DNA of 57,418 nt from a virus: IMG/VR virus record IMGVR_UViG_3300030060_003000, positions 1,609 to 59,026 of that record; one strand, given 5' to 3'. The notes under the pieces were generated by a model, which was not told where the DNA came from, made no database searches, and saw only the letters and a list, made by a program, of their open reading frames with translations. A program made the position numbers and the translations under genes. Every line of letters starts with the position of its first letter. Position 1 is the first letter of the stretch. Shown in pieces: positions 17,834-28,007 of the stretch.

Positions 17834-18286
17834 TTATTTATTTTGATTAATGTATTCTTCATATTCTTTAAAATCTTTAGCTACAATCTCTTTTTCTAAC
17901 CACTCTATATCTTGAGAGTTTGTAGGGTTTTTATGTATGTTTACAAATATACTTTCTTTATTTGCATATATAACTCTTTTTGTACCTGGCGTTGCCACTA
18001 CATAGCATGGCGCTATATAATCTTCAATATTATCTTCTGTAGCAACTGAAATATGCCCGGTTAGTAAAAACCAAACATGTAAGTGTTTGTGTATAGCACC
18101 AACAACAACTGATCCAGGTTTCATTGACATTTGTCTAACATATATACCGTCTGCAAAAGTGTGTTTTAAAGGAAATAATTCTGAGTCTTGATGTGTAACG
18201 ATGTTCACCCCGTCAGATTCACTTATCAACATCGATTGAAAATCTAAGATTTTCTTACGACTAGATAATTTTATATCTTTATTCAT
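17834..18286 (-). CDS. Cupin-fold protein
   Basis: A 150-residue protein with a single cupin barrel. Motif 1 is seen as GAIHKHLHVWFLLTG (H66, H68, H70), motif 2 as TPGTKRVIYANKESIFVNIH (P100, G101, H118). These provide three or four possible metal ligands. The glutamate of the classic motif 1 is replaced (Trp/Phe positions), so enzyme activity is uncertain. Small cupins are found among structural genes of several marine phages, but their role is not known to me. It lies between the 112-residue virion protein and the internal protein, after a candidate late promoter. Confidence 0.75.
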   Translation of the reverse strand: MNKDIKLSSRKKILDFQSMLISESDGVNIVTHQDSELFPLKHTFADGIYVRQMSMKPGSVVVGAIHKHLHVWFLLTGHISVATEDNIEDYIAPCYVVATPGTKRVIYANKESIFVNIHKNPTNSQDIEWLEKEIVAKDFKEYEEYINQNK

Positions 18287-18304
18287 ATTTAATTTAATTA
18301 TAAT

Positions 18305-18334
18305 TAAATAATCACACTTTTTTTGCGTTATTTA
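18305..18334 (-). promoter_or_regulatory. Candidate late promoter (TAA-N12-GATTA type)
   Basis: Minus strand: TAAATAACG, twelve bases ending GTGT, then GATTATTTA, about 18 bases before the cupin ATG. It fills the only gap in this stretch of the operon and shares the 9-12-9 layout with four other sites. Confidence 0.35.
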
Positions 18335-18666
18335 CTACTTTCAAATGTATCTATACCAACACTAAATAGCTCAGAAGTTATTGTAGAGCTATTTTTAAAC
18401 TTAACCTCAGCATAATAACCTAAAGCTGAACTTAAATTAGCTTTGTTATCTTTACTAAACAATATATAAGCTCCATTAGGTGGGTTGTTTATTTGAGTTC
18501 CTACTGTAACCACTAAACCTGTTATATTTGTTACAACCCCTATTTCAACAACATTTGATGAATTAATATTATATCCACCTGAAGTAGATGTTGGCACATA
18601 ATAAGCTGTATCGCCTACTTGTAAAGAAACGTTTAATGGTTGTGTAAATGTTAATACTGATGGCAT
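18328..18666 (-). CDS. Conserved small virion protein
   Basis: A 112-residue beta-rich protein with no signal peptide: VLTFTQPLNVSLQVGDTAYY, a central IGVVTNITGLVVTVGT, and a C-terminal ILFSKDNKANLSSALGYYAE, then FKNSSTITSELFSVG and ESSK. I recall similar proteins (VGDTAYY...SKDNK.N.SSLLGYYAEV) beside structural genes in several marine phages, always of unknown function. It starts two bases before the end of the giant nozzle gene region and is surely co-transcribed with it. A small tail or head decoration role is an inference. Confidence 0.65.
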   Translation of the reverse strand: MPSVLTFTQPLNVSLQVGDTAYYVPTSTSGGYNINSSNVVEIGVVTNITGLVVTVGTQINNPPNGAYILFSKDNKANLSSALGYYAEVKFKNSSTITSELFSVGIDTFESSK

Positions 18667-18667
18667 A

Positions 18668-21600
18668 TTAGTTTGAAGTTGAAGTTATAAAATTAGATGC
18701 TTGTAAAGTTATAGTACCGTCAGGCGCGGACTTACCATATTGTCTAAGCCTTATTGTTCCAGTAACAGTTACTATAGTGCTAGGATCGTTTATAGTAGCT
18801 TTAGGATTTATAAGCTCGTATTGCCAGTCACTAAATATTCTTAGATTAGAGCTAGCTGGTAAACCAGAATGCGCTACGTCTAATGCTATAGAGTCGTTTG
18901 TTTGTACAGTGACTACTTTCGATACTTGTGTTTTGTTAAGTCTATTTGTAGTTTCACCATTAGCATAATCAAGATCTTCAACAAACATACCTACTTTAAT
19001 GCCAGTAGTATCAGGCATATGTATGGTAGTTCCTGCATTTTCAGTGTCATTTGCTGTAGTATACTCGTTATCAAAACCTAAGAAATCGTTTAAAACTGGT
19101 TGTCTAACTACACTTAAAGTTCTACTTGCTGTTCTTGTGTATGTAAACGTAAAAGGAAAATCTAGTTTTGTTTCAGAGGCAACTGACTTAAGTGATCTGC
19201 CAGCCGTAACAGTAACATCACTTCCAGTAGCATCTACATTTGTTATAGTACCTTTTGTTATAGTACCACTAACATTACCAACAACCTCCCAGCTAGTAGC
19301 AGGGTCGGTGTTTATGTTTGTAGGTATTCCAGAAGCTAAAGCTATGTTTTGCGGCGCGTTAGAAACCCCGTTAACAGTAAAATCACCAGCTTCAAAAAAC
19401 ACACAGTAAGTGCCAGTAGGACTAGCGCTATCGTCAGGCATTATTGATTGTAAAAACACAGTACCATTGTTAGTGATAACATGAGCGTTTGTTTGTAATC
19501 TATACTGATTAGTGCTATTACCTTGTGCTGAATCAGCGCCTTGGTGATTACCAATACCATGTGGACCAGTATTTCCAGTTAAGTCTGTAGTATTAACCCA
19601 AGCTCCTGTAACCCAGTTGTAAGCTTTTTCTATTCCATTTTGTGCGGTATTTAATTTTACCATCATAGAATAAAACAAGCCGTTTACATCTGTAGGTATA
19701 GTATAACCTGTACTGTCAATTTGCACGGTAACAGTATCTGTAGGTGACAAAATACTATTTGAAACGTTTGCTTTAGTAACTCTTTTTCCTAAACTAGTTT
19801 TTGTAACTATAGTTCTAGCTAAGTAGCTAAGTCTAATATCATGGAGATGTGCACAGAAACCTCCCTCACCACTTGGCGGATCTGGATCTAAACCAGGTAC
19901 GTTTACCGGTGGAGTATAAAATATTTCTATGACAGATTTTTCAATTTTACTTGTGTTACCAGTAGAAGTATAATAAGTGTCTGTTACATTCCAAGTGTAA
20001 TAAGAAGCCCAAGGTGCATTTGATAGTCTGTTAAACCAAGAAACATCAACACCACCACCACTTTGGCCTTGTGCTGATAAGTGATAACCTGATGCAGCTG
20101 TTATAGTATATTCTGCTATTTTAGTTGTAACACCTTGTGTTACTGTACCACTCCATTTATCTGAAGCTATGTTTGTTGCTCCTGACAAAAACGTAACATT
20201 ATCAGTTCTAGTTATTCCAGTTACAGGTGAGCTAGGTACTATTACAACATTATCAGCGCCATGCTCTTCGTAAGAAACATGCAAACAAGCATCCCTAAGT
20301 ATTTCACCGCCTGTTGCGGTTCCACCATGATCAACGTCAAAGTGTCTATCATAATCATTATTAGGCATTGAAAAGCTACCATAATACGCTCTTGCTTCTA
20401 CAACATTAGCAGGATCACCAGCTATACCTTGGTTTCTAAATTCAACTTTTGTAATGTTTTGATCAGCGTTCCAACCTCCTGCAGCTGTATAAATATAAAC
20501 AGTTGAATTACCACTGCCACTTGTTGTTGCCGTACCATTAGGCACACTAAAATCTTTAGCATCTAAATCTAAACCTGAGTAAGTGTAAAGACCGTTTGTT
20601 AAAGTTAAATTATCAATATAACTACTCGAAGTTTGTCCTCCAGTATCGATACTAGCAGGAACAGTAGAACCAGCAACCGCTGAGTGAACACTAAACGAAC
20701 CAATTTTAAAATCAGCATCAGCACCACTTGAATCCCAATTTAAATTACCAGCAGCATTTGTAGGATGTGCGTGTACATTTATTTTATAAACAGTCGCTGG
20801 GTCACCACTATTATTAGTGCTTGCATTACCTAAACCTTGTACAGAAAACTCTTTTTCATCTAGGTTATCCAATGTTGTTGCTACGCCTTTCAGTGTACCA
20901 AACCACTTGCCTTCTTTGTTTTTAAACTCTATGTCATCAATTTCTTGTAAGTCAGTAGCCATACTATCAACATACCAACCAGCTTTAGCTGTTAAGTTGT
21001 CATACCTATTATCTGTTTTGCCACTAACAGTTGTAAACTGTGATATTCTAGCTTGAGTACCTTCGTAATTTATAGTGTTAAAACTTTTTACAGATCCTGG
21101 TTGATCATTAAATATTAATGTAAAGTCAGAATAATATTGAGTTCCATAAAAATTGTTAGTTGTTGTATTGTTATGATGCTTCCATATACTACCTTCTTTA
21201 AAAGTATAGTATTGATTATTTAAACTTATACCAGCTTCAGGACCAAAAGACTTAAAACTCACCCAACCTTGAGTTAATTCGTTATAACTTAAAGTTGTTG
21301 TTGTAGGTCTAAATTGACGTTTATCTACTCTAGTACATAAAGTTAAATTATACTCATTTTTCTTTTCATCATAAGTACCTATAAGTTCTGATAAGTTTTC
21401 AAGATTGTCATTAAAGTAATCTTTCATACCTATGTCAGATATACTTTTTACCGACATACCACCTTCTAAAGCTAATACTTGACCTCTCATTTGATCTGCC
21501 CAATACATACCAAAAGGCGTTACCGCTAAAGATTCTGGGTTTGTTGATATACCATAATCACCATTTATCGGAGTTGCTTGACCAAGTACCGCGTTATTAG

Positions 21601-24600
21601 ATGTTACATTAGCGTTACCGTCAGCATTAAATAAAGCATCTTTGTTTGTTAAAATTCTTAAGACTTTGTCTTCACAAAAAGCAAAAGTATCAGTATCTCT
21701 ACTAACAAGCTTTTGTATAGACCCATGTCTTGGGCTAAGATCTTTAGTTATAGGTTCTGCTTGTATAAACTGGTTTAAATTATTAACACCACTTGTTGAG
21801 TTGAATATACCAGAAAAAATCATACCACTAGATCTATGCTCTTCAGAATAAGGTTCAGCTAAAACAGTAGATGCTTTAACACCATTAGCAACTTTAGGCG
21901 CGTTGTAATCATCTCTAATTCTATCAGACTCTATACCATTACCAAACGACCAGCAATTGTGCCAGCCTAAATATTGTGGTTGATGATGTGGAGCTCTCCA
22001 AGGCTGATAACCAAACGGCGTTCTTTTATTAGAAGGAGCTTTACCTGTTACAACTTCAATTATGGTTGTGCCAGCAGCGTAAGCATTTGCAGTTGTTTTA
22101 GATACATAAAGAACAGAATAACTACCGTCGTATTTTTTTATTTTTATATACTGATCATGATCTAAAGTATCTACTAAAGCTGGTGATACTGTTATTTTTG
22201 TTAAGTCTTGATCTGAAGGTTGATTAACAGCTGTTATTTTATATACTTGTCTTTCGTTGTTAGAATCAACATGCCAAGCATTGCTATCATTTCTAGCTTC
22301 AAATGTTGAAAATAAAGGTATTAACAACTCGTTATTTCTATGAGTAACATTTAAAGGTATAGCGCCAGAAGCTTCATAATAAATATCTACATCAACATTT
22401 TCTTTTGGTTCAGTTTCCCATATAGCTGGTTCTTCAGTAGAAAGCTCACTTCGATCAGCGCCAAAAGTTGTATCTGGTGTTACTATGTCAATTATTGTAG
22501 AGCTATAACCATCATGTCTCATTGCACTTAAAGGATCCCAAGTCATTGAATTTTGCCCTTGACCTAAATCCATTGGTAAACCATCTTCGTCTCTTACAAT
22601 ATCATGAATAAACATTCTTCTTTTAGCAGAGTCTGGTTCGTTACCCCAATGGTGACTCCAAGCATTTGCATGACCAACAGCTCTTACAACTCTATAAACA
22701 ACTTGGCCTGGATCTGATCTGAATCTAAAAAGCGTACCAGCTCTTCTCATTGCCGCGTAAAAGTCTACTGAGTTTTGATTACCAATAGTAGAATTTGTAC
22801 TACCATGTCTTCTTATTCCCCAATATATTCTAGTACGATCAGAATAATGTCTTATACCTCCTCTTCCCATTTGATTATCTATATCCGTATGAGATGGGTG
22901 AGTTCCATTATCATCTGAATGCCAACCACTACCGTCTGTCCACGTCCATTCGTCGTGTTTATATCCAGCAGCATCTATCCACCACTCACTGTGAGCTGGC
23001 ATATTTATCCAATATTTTCTATCTCTACTTCTGGCAGAGTAATAACCCATTTGCTCGCTAGCAGAAAATTTACCAGGTTGACCGTAAGCACTTGCAGTTG
23101 TTCCAGGACTACTAGCTTCAGAACCGTACCAATTACAATTACCTCTATGGAAAGTGTGACCTGTTTGATTTACAGAAGGATGTCTTTTGTCACCTTGATC
23201 TCCAATACCAGATATAAACCTTACCGGGTGACTACTAATTATGTTATAAGCAGTAGTAGGCTCAGCAGCGTTTGTTAAAACATTATTCTCTAATGTTGAA
23301 TCTCTATATATTTTTACAAAAAATCTACCGTCAAACTCAGCTTTGTTTTCTACAACATTTTCTCTTAGTTCGACTCTATATGTAGGAAAATTACTATCAT
23401 CTCCTAAGCCTTGAGGATTAACAACGGTACCATTGCTAAGTTGAGCACTCATTAAAGCATCGTCACCAAAAGCCGCTGACAAGCGTATAACGTGGTTTGT
23501 ACCAATCTCTCTAATACTTGCAATGCTCACAAACTCTGTTGCCATTGTAACATTGTTAAGTGTAGCAGTTAATCTAACTTGCATATTACCTCTTCCAATT
23601 TTAGAGTAAACATCTGCCATCCAACTTTCTCCAAAAGTAGTGTCCCATGCATTTGTTGTAACAATAATTTCATTAGCGGTAGAAAAAAACGTACCAGTTC
23701 CACTTCCTGTTTGTGAAGTTGCAACTGCTCCATGAGGCTTCCTTGTTGTTTTTACAAATAAAGGAGCGTCTTCTGATATTGCTATAATTTTATATCTTGC
23801 TTTATCAATAACAGGATCTTCGCTGTCATGTTTCTTTTTTAGTATTAAAAACGTTTCCTCATCAACTTTATTTCTTTCTGCAGATGGAAAAGAAATCCAT
23901 ACGTTACCATCTTCTGCGTTATACCAACGATCCATAGCTAAGTTGTAATACTCGTTTGAAGTTTCTTTAACATAAAACTTCATGTATTCTGCCCATGTAG
24001 GTATTGTTGAATTAGGGTGAACTCTTGCTTTTAAACAATTAGAATAAGTAGACCATTTTTTATCTAAATAAATACTACTACTTTTTGTAGGTATTTGCAC
24101 TGGAGTTTCTCTACCGTACTTATCACTAAACACAACTCCAACTTGATATGTTCTAAGCGTTTTGCAAGAAGTTTCAGTTGAAGAACTGTATTTGTGATCA
24201 AAACTAACATCTAGTTTTAAATCCTGTGCTAATTCATAATTTTGTTTGTAGTTACCATATATTAATCTATTAGAAGTTATTTCTTGAGTCAAAGCGCTTT
24301 TAGGTACATTATCCCAAGGTCTTAACAATTGATTAGAAGGTAATATAGCGTGAATCATTTCTGACGTTAAGTCATACTGACCTCTATTATAAGGACTAAC
24401 AGCTGTATCAGGCCATTGAGGTGCACCATCTTTTTTTGTTATTTCTTTTACAGTGTATATTTCATTTTTACCATCTTCTTTGTATAACAAATCTACTTGA
24501 ATAACATCGTCTGGCATCATATGAGTTTCTGGGAAAAAGTTTGTTAGTCTTAAACTTTTTAGCCTGTTTGTCATACCTAAGTTGTAACCTTTGCTGCAAA

Positions 24601-26170
24601 CATAATCAAAACCACCAGGTATAAACGCTACTTGTGTCCAAGGTGCAAAAGTAGAATATTCACCATCAGTATATTTCCATCTATAAGAAAATCTAGGAAA
24701 TTTAAATTCAAATAAAGCTGGGGGTGAGTCTAGTCTACATCTCCAATTCGTTGGTGTTGTTGAAATGTTTTCAGCAATACTTATTATTTCAAACTCATAA
24801 GGTCCAATTTCACCACCATTATTTGGCATACCATTTGGCCCATCAGTAACTTTAACTCTTACTTGAGCAATGTCAGCGTCAAAAGAATCTGCTAAAACAT
24901 TTAGGTCATCTGTAAACAATAGCACATCGCCAGTTCTAAAATCTACAGGTTGGTTAAAATAAAAATTTGATATTATCTCTCCAACTTCATAAGCATCACC
25001 ATTAGCATCACTCCATTGAAAAGTTCCATTAGCACCACTAGATGTTCCCGTGTCAGCATATGTTAAGTTTGATTCCGGCTCTGGAACTGCTAGTGTAGAG
25101 TCTGGAACTCTATCTATACTAGTTTCTAGCATTCGTAATTCTAAAGGATATTTAGGTGATTTTTTTATTACAGTTATGTTTTCCGTCATTATCCATTCTG
25201 GCCTAACATTAGTTCTGTTTAAACATGTTCTAAAACCAATAGGACTTTTTATAACATTTCTAGTATGAAAATTAGCATTATCACCAAACGAAGGTGGTAT
25301 TAAGTCAGCTTGAACATTACCAGTGTTGTTAGCATGACTACCTTTTTGAGCATCGTCCCAACCAACAACTTGTAACGTACCACCAGTACCCATTAAACTT
25401 CTTTCTATATGTATTTTTTTAGGCTCATTTACACCGTCAGTCCAAAATAACATACCTTCTAAATGGTTTATGTTATTGATTTTAACATAAGCATTAAAAT
25501 TTAAAATTCTCTCACCAAACTCGGAATGAAAATAAATATTTTCATTATTACTAACTGGTATAGCTTCACCACTAGAACCATTGTCCCATTTGTAATCATG
25601 CCACACTTGCCAACCGCCACCAATCTTTACAAGATCTGTTACTAAAACGTTATCTTCAAATGTTAAAGTTTTAGTAGCACCACCTACGTGATTAGTAAAC
25701 GTACCTGTTATGTGCATTCCAACTCTAACGCCAGTTGTATTAGTAGAATCACCATTATCACTTATAGTAAAATACTTATTAGTATTATCATTACCAACTT
25801 GAGCTTCTTCAACATTATATATATCTACAAAAACATATCTAAAAGTATTAGTAATAGTGTTGTATTCTATTATATAATCTTTTTTAACAAGAGGTTTATA
25901 ATGACCAACACCACCACCTGAAACAAAATAATATATTAAATCTTTTTCAGCTATTGCATGAGCTCCAACACAAGTACAATAATTATCTGGAACAATATTG
26001 TTACTTAACTCTGTGTTACCAAGTAAAGTTTGTAAAGCACCAACATCACTACCATCTGAAGTTGATATTTGTACGTTTAACGCATCTCGATACTGACCAG
26101 AAGGTAAAACCCTCTCGTCCATATCTTTGTTCATCTTTGCACCTGAAAAATTTCTTTTTAATTCAGCCAT
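18668..26170 (-). CDS. Giant tail nozzle / stabilisation-like protein
   Basis: A 2500-residue protein. The N-terminus (RNFSGAKMNKDMDERVLPSG, then QYRDALNVQISTSDGSDVG) is a signature of large tail proteins of podovirus-like phages of Bacteroidota and marine hosts, which I associate with the nozzle (muzzle/stabilisation) component. Around residues 1500-1650 is VSRDTDTFAFCEDKVLRILT...LAVTPFGMYWADQ, a beta-propeller-like tract. The C-terminal third is a set of Thr/Ser/Asn-rich beta modules resembling fibre or receptor-binding domains. At 2500 residues it is much longer than usual, suggesting a fusion of nozzle and adhesin parts. It follows the two ring-like genes. The nozzle assignment is by N-terminal likeness and gene order. 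Confidence 0.65.
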   Translation of the reverse strand: MAELKRNFSGAKMNKDMDERVLPSGQYRDALNVQISTSDGSDVGALQTLLGNTELSNNIVPDNYCTCVGAHAIAEKDLIYYFVSGGGVGHYKPLVKKDYIIEYNTITNTFRYVFVDIYNVEEAQVGNDNTNKYFTISDNGDSTNTTGVRVGMHITGTFTNHVGGATKTLTFEDNVLVTDLVKIGGGWQVWHDYKWDNGSSGEAIPVSNNENIYFHSEFGERILNFNAYVKINNINHLEGMLFWTDGVNEPKKIHIERSLMGTGGTLQVVGWDDAQKGSHANNTGNVQADLIPPSFGDNANFHTRNVIKSPIGFRTCLNRTNVRPEWIMTENITVIKKSPKYPLELRMLETSIDRVPDSTLAVPEPESNLTYADTGTSSGANGTFQWSDANGDAYEVGEIISNFYFNQPVDFRTGDVLLFTDDLNVLADSFDADIAQVRVKVTDGPNGMPNNGGEIGPYEFEIISIAENISTTPTNWRCRLDSPPALFEFKFPRFSYRWKYTDGEYSTFAPWTQVAFIPGGFDYVCSKGYNLGMTNRLKSLRLTNFFPETHMMPDDVIQVDLLYKEDGKNEIYTVKEITKKDGAPQWPDTAVSPYNRGQYDLTSEMIHAILPSNQLLRPWDNVPKSALTQEITSNRLIYGNYKQNYELAQDLKLDVSFDHKYSSSTETSCKTLRTYQVGVVFSDKYGRETPVQIPTKSSSIYLDKKWSTYSNCLKARVHPNSTIPTWAEYMKFYVKETSNEYYNLAMDRWYNAEDGNVWISFPSAERNKVDEETFLILKKKHDSEDPVIDKARYKIIAISEDAPLFVKTTRKPHGAVATSQTGSGTGTFFSTANEIIVTTNAWDTTFGESWMADVYSKIGRGNMQVRLTATLNNVTMATEFVSIASIREIGTNHVIRLSAAFGDDALMSAQLSNGTVVNPQGLGDDSNFPTYRVELRENVVENKAEFDGRFFVKIYRDSTLENNVLTNAAEPTTAYNIISSHPVRFISGIGDQGDKRHPSVNQTGHTFHRGNCNWYGSEASSPGTTASAYGQPGKFSASEQMGYYSARSRDRKYWINMPAHSEWWIDAAGYKHDEWTWTDGSGWHSDDNGTHPSHTDIDNQMGRGGIRHYSDRTRIYWGIRRHGSTNSTIGNQNSVDFYAAMRRAGTLFRFRSDPGQVVYRVVRAVGHANAWSHHWGNEPDSAKRRMFIHDIVRDEDGLPMDLGQGQNSMTWDPLSAMRHDGYSSTIIDIVTPDTTFGADRSELSTEEPAIWETEPKENVDVDIYYEASGAIPLNVTHRNNELLIPLFSTFEARNDSNAWHVDSNNERQVYKITAVNQPSDQDLTKITVSPALVDTLDHDQYIKIKKYDGSYSVLYVSKTTANAYAAGTTIIEVVTGKAPSNKRTPFGYQPWRAPHHQPQYLGWHNCWSFGNGIESDRIRDDYNAPKVANGVKASTVLAEPYSEEHRSSGMIFSGIFNSTSGVNNLNQFIQAEPITKDLSPRHGSIQKLVSRDTDTFAFCEDKVLRILTNKDALFNADGNANVTSNNAVLGQATPINGDYGISTNPESLAVTPFGMYWADQMRGQVLALEGGMSVKSISDIGMKDYFNDNLENLSELIGTYDEKKNEYNLTLCTRVDKRQFRPTTTTLSYNELTQGWVSFKSFGPEAGISLNNQYYTFKEGSIWKHHNNTTTNNFYGTQYYSDFTLIFNDQPGSVKSFNTINYEGTQARISQFTTVSGKTDNRYDNLTAKAGWYVDSMATDLQEIDDIEFKNKEGKWFGTLKGVATTLDNLDEKEFSVQGLGNASTNNSGDPATVYKINVHAHPTNAAGNLNWDSSGADADFKIGSFSVHSAVAGSTVPASIDTGGQTSSSYIDNLTLTNGLYTYSGLDLDAKDFSVPNGTATTSGSGNSTVYIYTAAGGWNADQNITKVEFRNQGIAGDPANVVEARAYYGSFSMPNNDYDRHFDVDHGGTATGGEILRDACLHVSYEEHGADNVVIVPSSPVTGITRTDNVTFLSGATNIASDKWSGTVTQGVTTKIAEYTITAASGYHLSAQGQSGGGVDVSWFNRLSNAPWASYYTWNVTDTYYTSTGNTSKIEKSVIEIFYTPPVNVPGLDPDPPSGEGGFCAHLHDIRLSYLARTIVTKTSLGKRVTKANVSNSILSPTDTVTVQIDSTGYTIPTDVNGLFYSMMVKLNTAQNGIEKAYNWVTGAWVNTTDLTGNTGPHGIGNHQGADSAQGNSTNQYRLQTNAHVITNNGTVFLQSIMPDDSASPTGTYCVFFEAGDFTVNGVSNAPQNIALASGIPTNINTDPATSWEVVGNVSGTITKGTITNVDATGSDVTVTAGRSLKSVASETKLDFPFTFTYTRTASRTLSVVRQPVLNDFLGFDNEYTTANDTENAGTTIHMPDTTGIKVGMFVEDLDYANGETTNRLNKTQVSKVVTVQTNDSIALDVAHSGLPASSNLRIFSDWQYELINPKATINDPSTIVTVTGTIRLRQYGKSAPDGTITLQASNFITSTSN

Positions 26171-26179
26171 TATTTATTT

Positions 26180-27136
26180 TTAGTGTTTTATCCATTTAGA
26201 TTTACCTCTAAGTATCTGAGTAATCTCTTCAATTTTTATATTTGATAATCTTATTTTTGCTTTTCTAGTTTCTGCAAACTTTTCTTTTTTTAGCATTTGT
26301 AGCATATTATAATCTACATTTTTTCTACCTTGCATGCAAGCATATAATACATGTTTTATTACAGCTTCTTGAGCAAATTTATGTAAAATAAAATCTTCTT
26401 GTACATTTGGAGTTGTTTCAAAGTTTCCTGTGTGAGATTGTAAGTTACCAACACCGTCACTTATATAATGTAATGTTACAACTTTACCTGCACAATTACC
26501 GCTAAAATGTATTCTTCCTCTATCATAATCTATATAAAAAGACCCATTTTGATTCATATGTCTAGGTTCTCCACCGTATTTTCTTCCTTTTGCGTCTTCA
26601 AAAATATCAGTATCATCTTTATAAGGATCAGAACTGCTTGAAGATGTTTCTGTTTTATATTTATCCCAAGTTTCTGAGTCAGAGGCTAATAAACTATCAT
26701 TAGGAGCGTTAGTATCAAAGGTAAGTTCGTGACTAGCATCTTGAAGATATGCTGTTGGGTTGCTAGTTAATATAGCTGGCATTAAAGTTCTTTGTATACC
26801 ATTACTATCTAACCAAGTAACTTTAGTATAACCTACATAATCATGAGGTAACGACATCATTAAAGAAGGTGGTATTTCTATTTCCATAGATCTTGCAGAT
26901 CTAAACGTATCAAAACTAAACTCTTGTAAAGCTCTATAAGTATGATATGTAACGTCTGAAACTCTTGTTCCTTCCAACATTTTGTCTAGTTGACAATATG
27001 TTGCTACAATATCATTTATTAAGTCTGAAGCTTTCATAAACTGATAGCTACCCTGAACACCATCACCAGTTAACTGTGCGTTGTCAGTTCCTTCGTAATA
27101 TTGTTTATGCGTTAATGTTATTAAGTTTATTGGCAT
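26180..27136 (-). CDS. Tail ring / adaptor-like virion protein
   Basis: A 318-residue protein starting MPINLITLTHKQYYEG. It has a helical N-terminal half with an AL(Q)EFSFDTFRSARSMEIEI turn, then PPSLMMSLPHDYVGYTKVTW and a C-terminal half with GRIHFSGNCAGKVVTLHYIS and a helical, basic end. The pattern (helical hairpin followed by a beta domain that contacts DNA-gate proteins) and its position between capsid and nozzle genes fit a podovirus head-tail ring or gatekeeper protein. Sequence-level family not recognised. Seven bases separate it from the preceding ring gene. Confidence 0.55.
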   Translation of the reverse strand: MPINLITLTHKQYYEGTDNAQLTGDGVQGSYQFMKASDLINDIVATYCQLDKMLEGTRVSDVTYHTYRALQEFSFDTFRSARSMEIEIPPSLMMSLPHDYVGYTKVTWLDSNGIQRTLMPAILTSNPTAYLQDASHELTFDTNAPNDSLLASDSETWDKYKTETSSSSSDPYKDDTDIFEDAKGRKYGGEPRHMNQNGSFYIDYDRGRIHFSGNCAGKVVTLHYISDGVGNLQSHTGNFETTPNVQEDFILHKFAQEAVIKHVLYACMQGRKNVDYNMLQMLKKEKFAETRKAKIRLSNIKIEEITQILRGKSKWIKH

Positions 27137-27142
27137 TTTTTA

Positions 27143-27946
27143 TTATTTTGTTTGTCCGTCATTTTGAGCTTCTTCATTTGAAGCTATTTGCACTAGTCCT
27201 GGTTTGTTTATAGTTATACCAGCTAGTTCTAATATTTTTATTACTAAATTTGTTTCTTCAGATCTATGTAAGTTAAAATCTGTAGAGTTGTTAGCATCAT
27301 ATAAAGCTTTTTCATTTACAACTACATAACCCCATTTAACAGGAGCTGGTGGATCTGCTACAACTTCAACTTTTAATTGATTAGCTGATGTTATAGGCGC
27401 AACATTATCTTCTTTATACAAAGAAAAACTACCATCAGAGTTTTCAGTATAGAAAAAATCAGCCGCGTCTGCAGTATGCCATCTACTATTATTTCTAGCA
27501 TTGTACATGTCTACAATAGGCTTAATATCTGTTTGTTCAATAAGTGTTAGTGGGATTGACGATCCGTCTGTACCAGAATAGTACATTCGTCCTGTTCGAT
27601 ATATTGTAGCTGATAAGTCAGGTAATTTATAACATTTGTTTGGAGCGTCTACATCTAAAGCTACATCTGAGCCTTTATATATAGATATTTTTTCTCTAAT
27701 TATGTTAACAGTGTCACCAAAATCAGGTTCTAGCGGGTTGTTTACGCCAGGTTTACCAGCTTCTCCTCTAGCTTTTAAATTTGTCATAGCAGCTAAATCA
27801 TAAAAGTATTGCTCAAATATATCTAGTTGAGCTTGATTTGCATGCAGATTAAATTCTTGTGGCGTAATATAGCCTCTTTGTTCTTTGTTAGCTAATGCTA
27901 ATACTCTTTGATAAACTGTATCGATACTTATGCTTGTATTCGCCAT
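27143..27946 (-). CDS. Head-tail ring / connector-like protein
   Basis: A 267-residue protein. The start VYQRVLALANKEQRGYITPQ, then EFNLHANQAQLDIFEQYFYD, resembles ring proteins of crAss-like and other Bacteroidota podoviruses, which share the phrase ANKEQRG(Y/W)(I/L)(T/S)P..FN. The C-terminus holds a beta region and a helix (SEETNLVIKILELAGITIN). It is the first gene after the capsid-side gene at 28008 and lies behind a hairpin. I call it a connector/ring component with moderate confidence, from the N-terminal motif and gene order. Confidence 0.62.
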   Translation of the reverse strand: MANTSISIDTVYQRVLALANKEQRGYITPQEFNLHANQAQLDIFEQYFYDLAAMTNLKARGEAGKPGVNNPLEPDFGDTVNIIREKISIYKGSDVALDVDAPNKCYKLPDLSATIYRTGRMYYSGTDGSSIPLTLIEQTDIKPIVDMYNARNNSRWHTADAADFFYTENSDGSFSLYKEDNVAPITSANQLKVEVVADPPAPVKWGYVVVNEKALYDANNSTDFNLHRSEETNLVIKILELAGITINKPGLVQIASNEEAQNDGQTK

Positions 27947-27963
27947 ATATTATTTTTTATTAA

Positions 27964-27998
27964 AGTATAGCAATCACCCCGAAGGGTGACTGTATACT
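27964..27998 (-). terminator. UUCG-loop hairpin between late genes
   Basis: The minus strand forms a long stem with one bulge; the inner TCACCC-TTCG-GGGTGA is a C(UUCG)G tetraloop, one of the most stable RNA loops. It lies in the 61-base gap between the genes at 28008 and 27143. Only a weak T-rich tail follows, so it may be a partial terminator or an mRNA-processing or stability element rather than a full stop. Confidence 0.5.
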
Positions 27999-28007
27999 AT
28001 TGTTTAA

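Noticed and set aside
18668-26170. Tape-measure protein
   Set aside because: The sequence is beta-rich with nozzle-like N-terminus; no long uninterrupted coiled coil or tape-measure repeats, and no tail tube gene is nearby.
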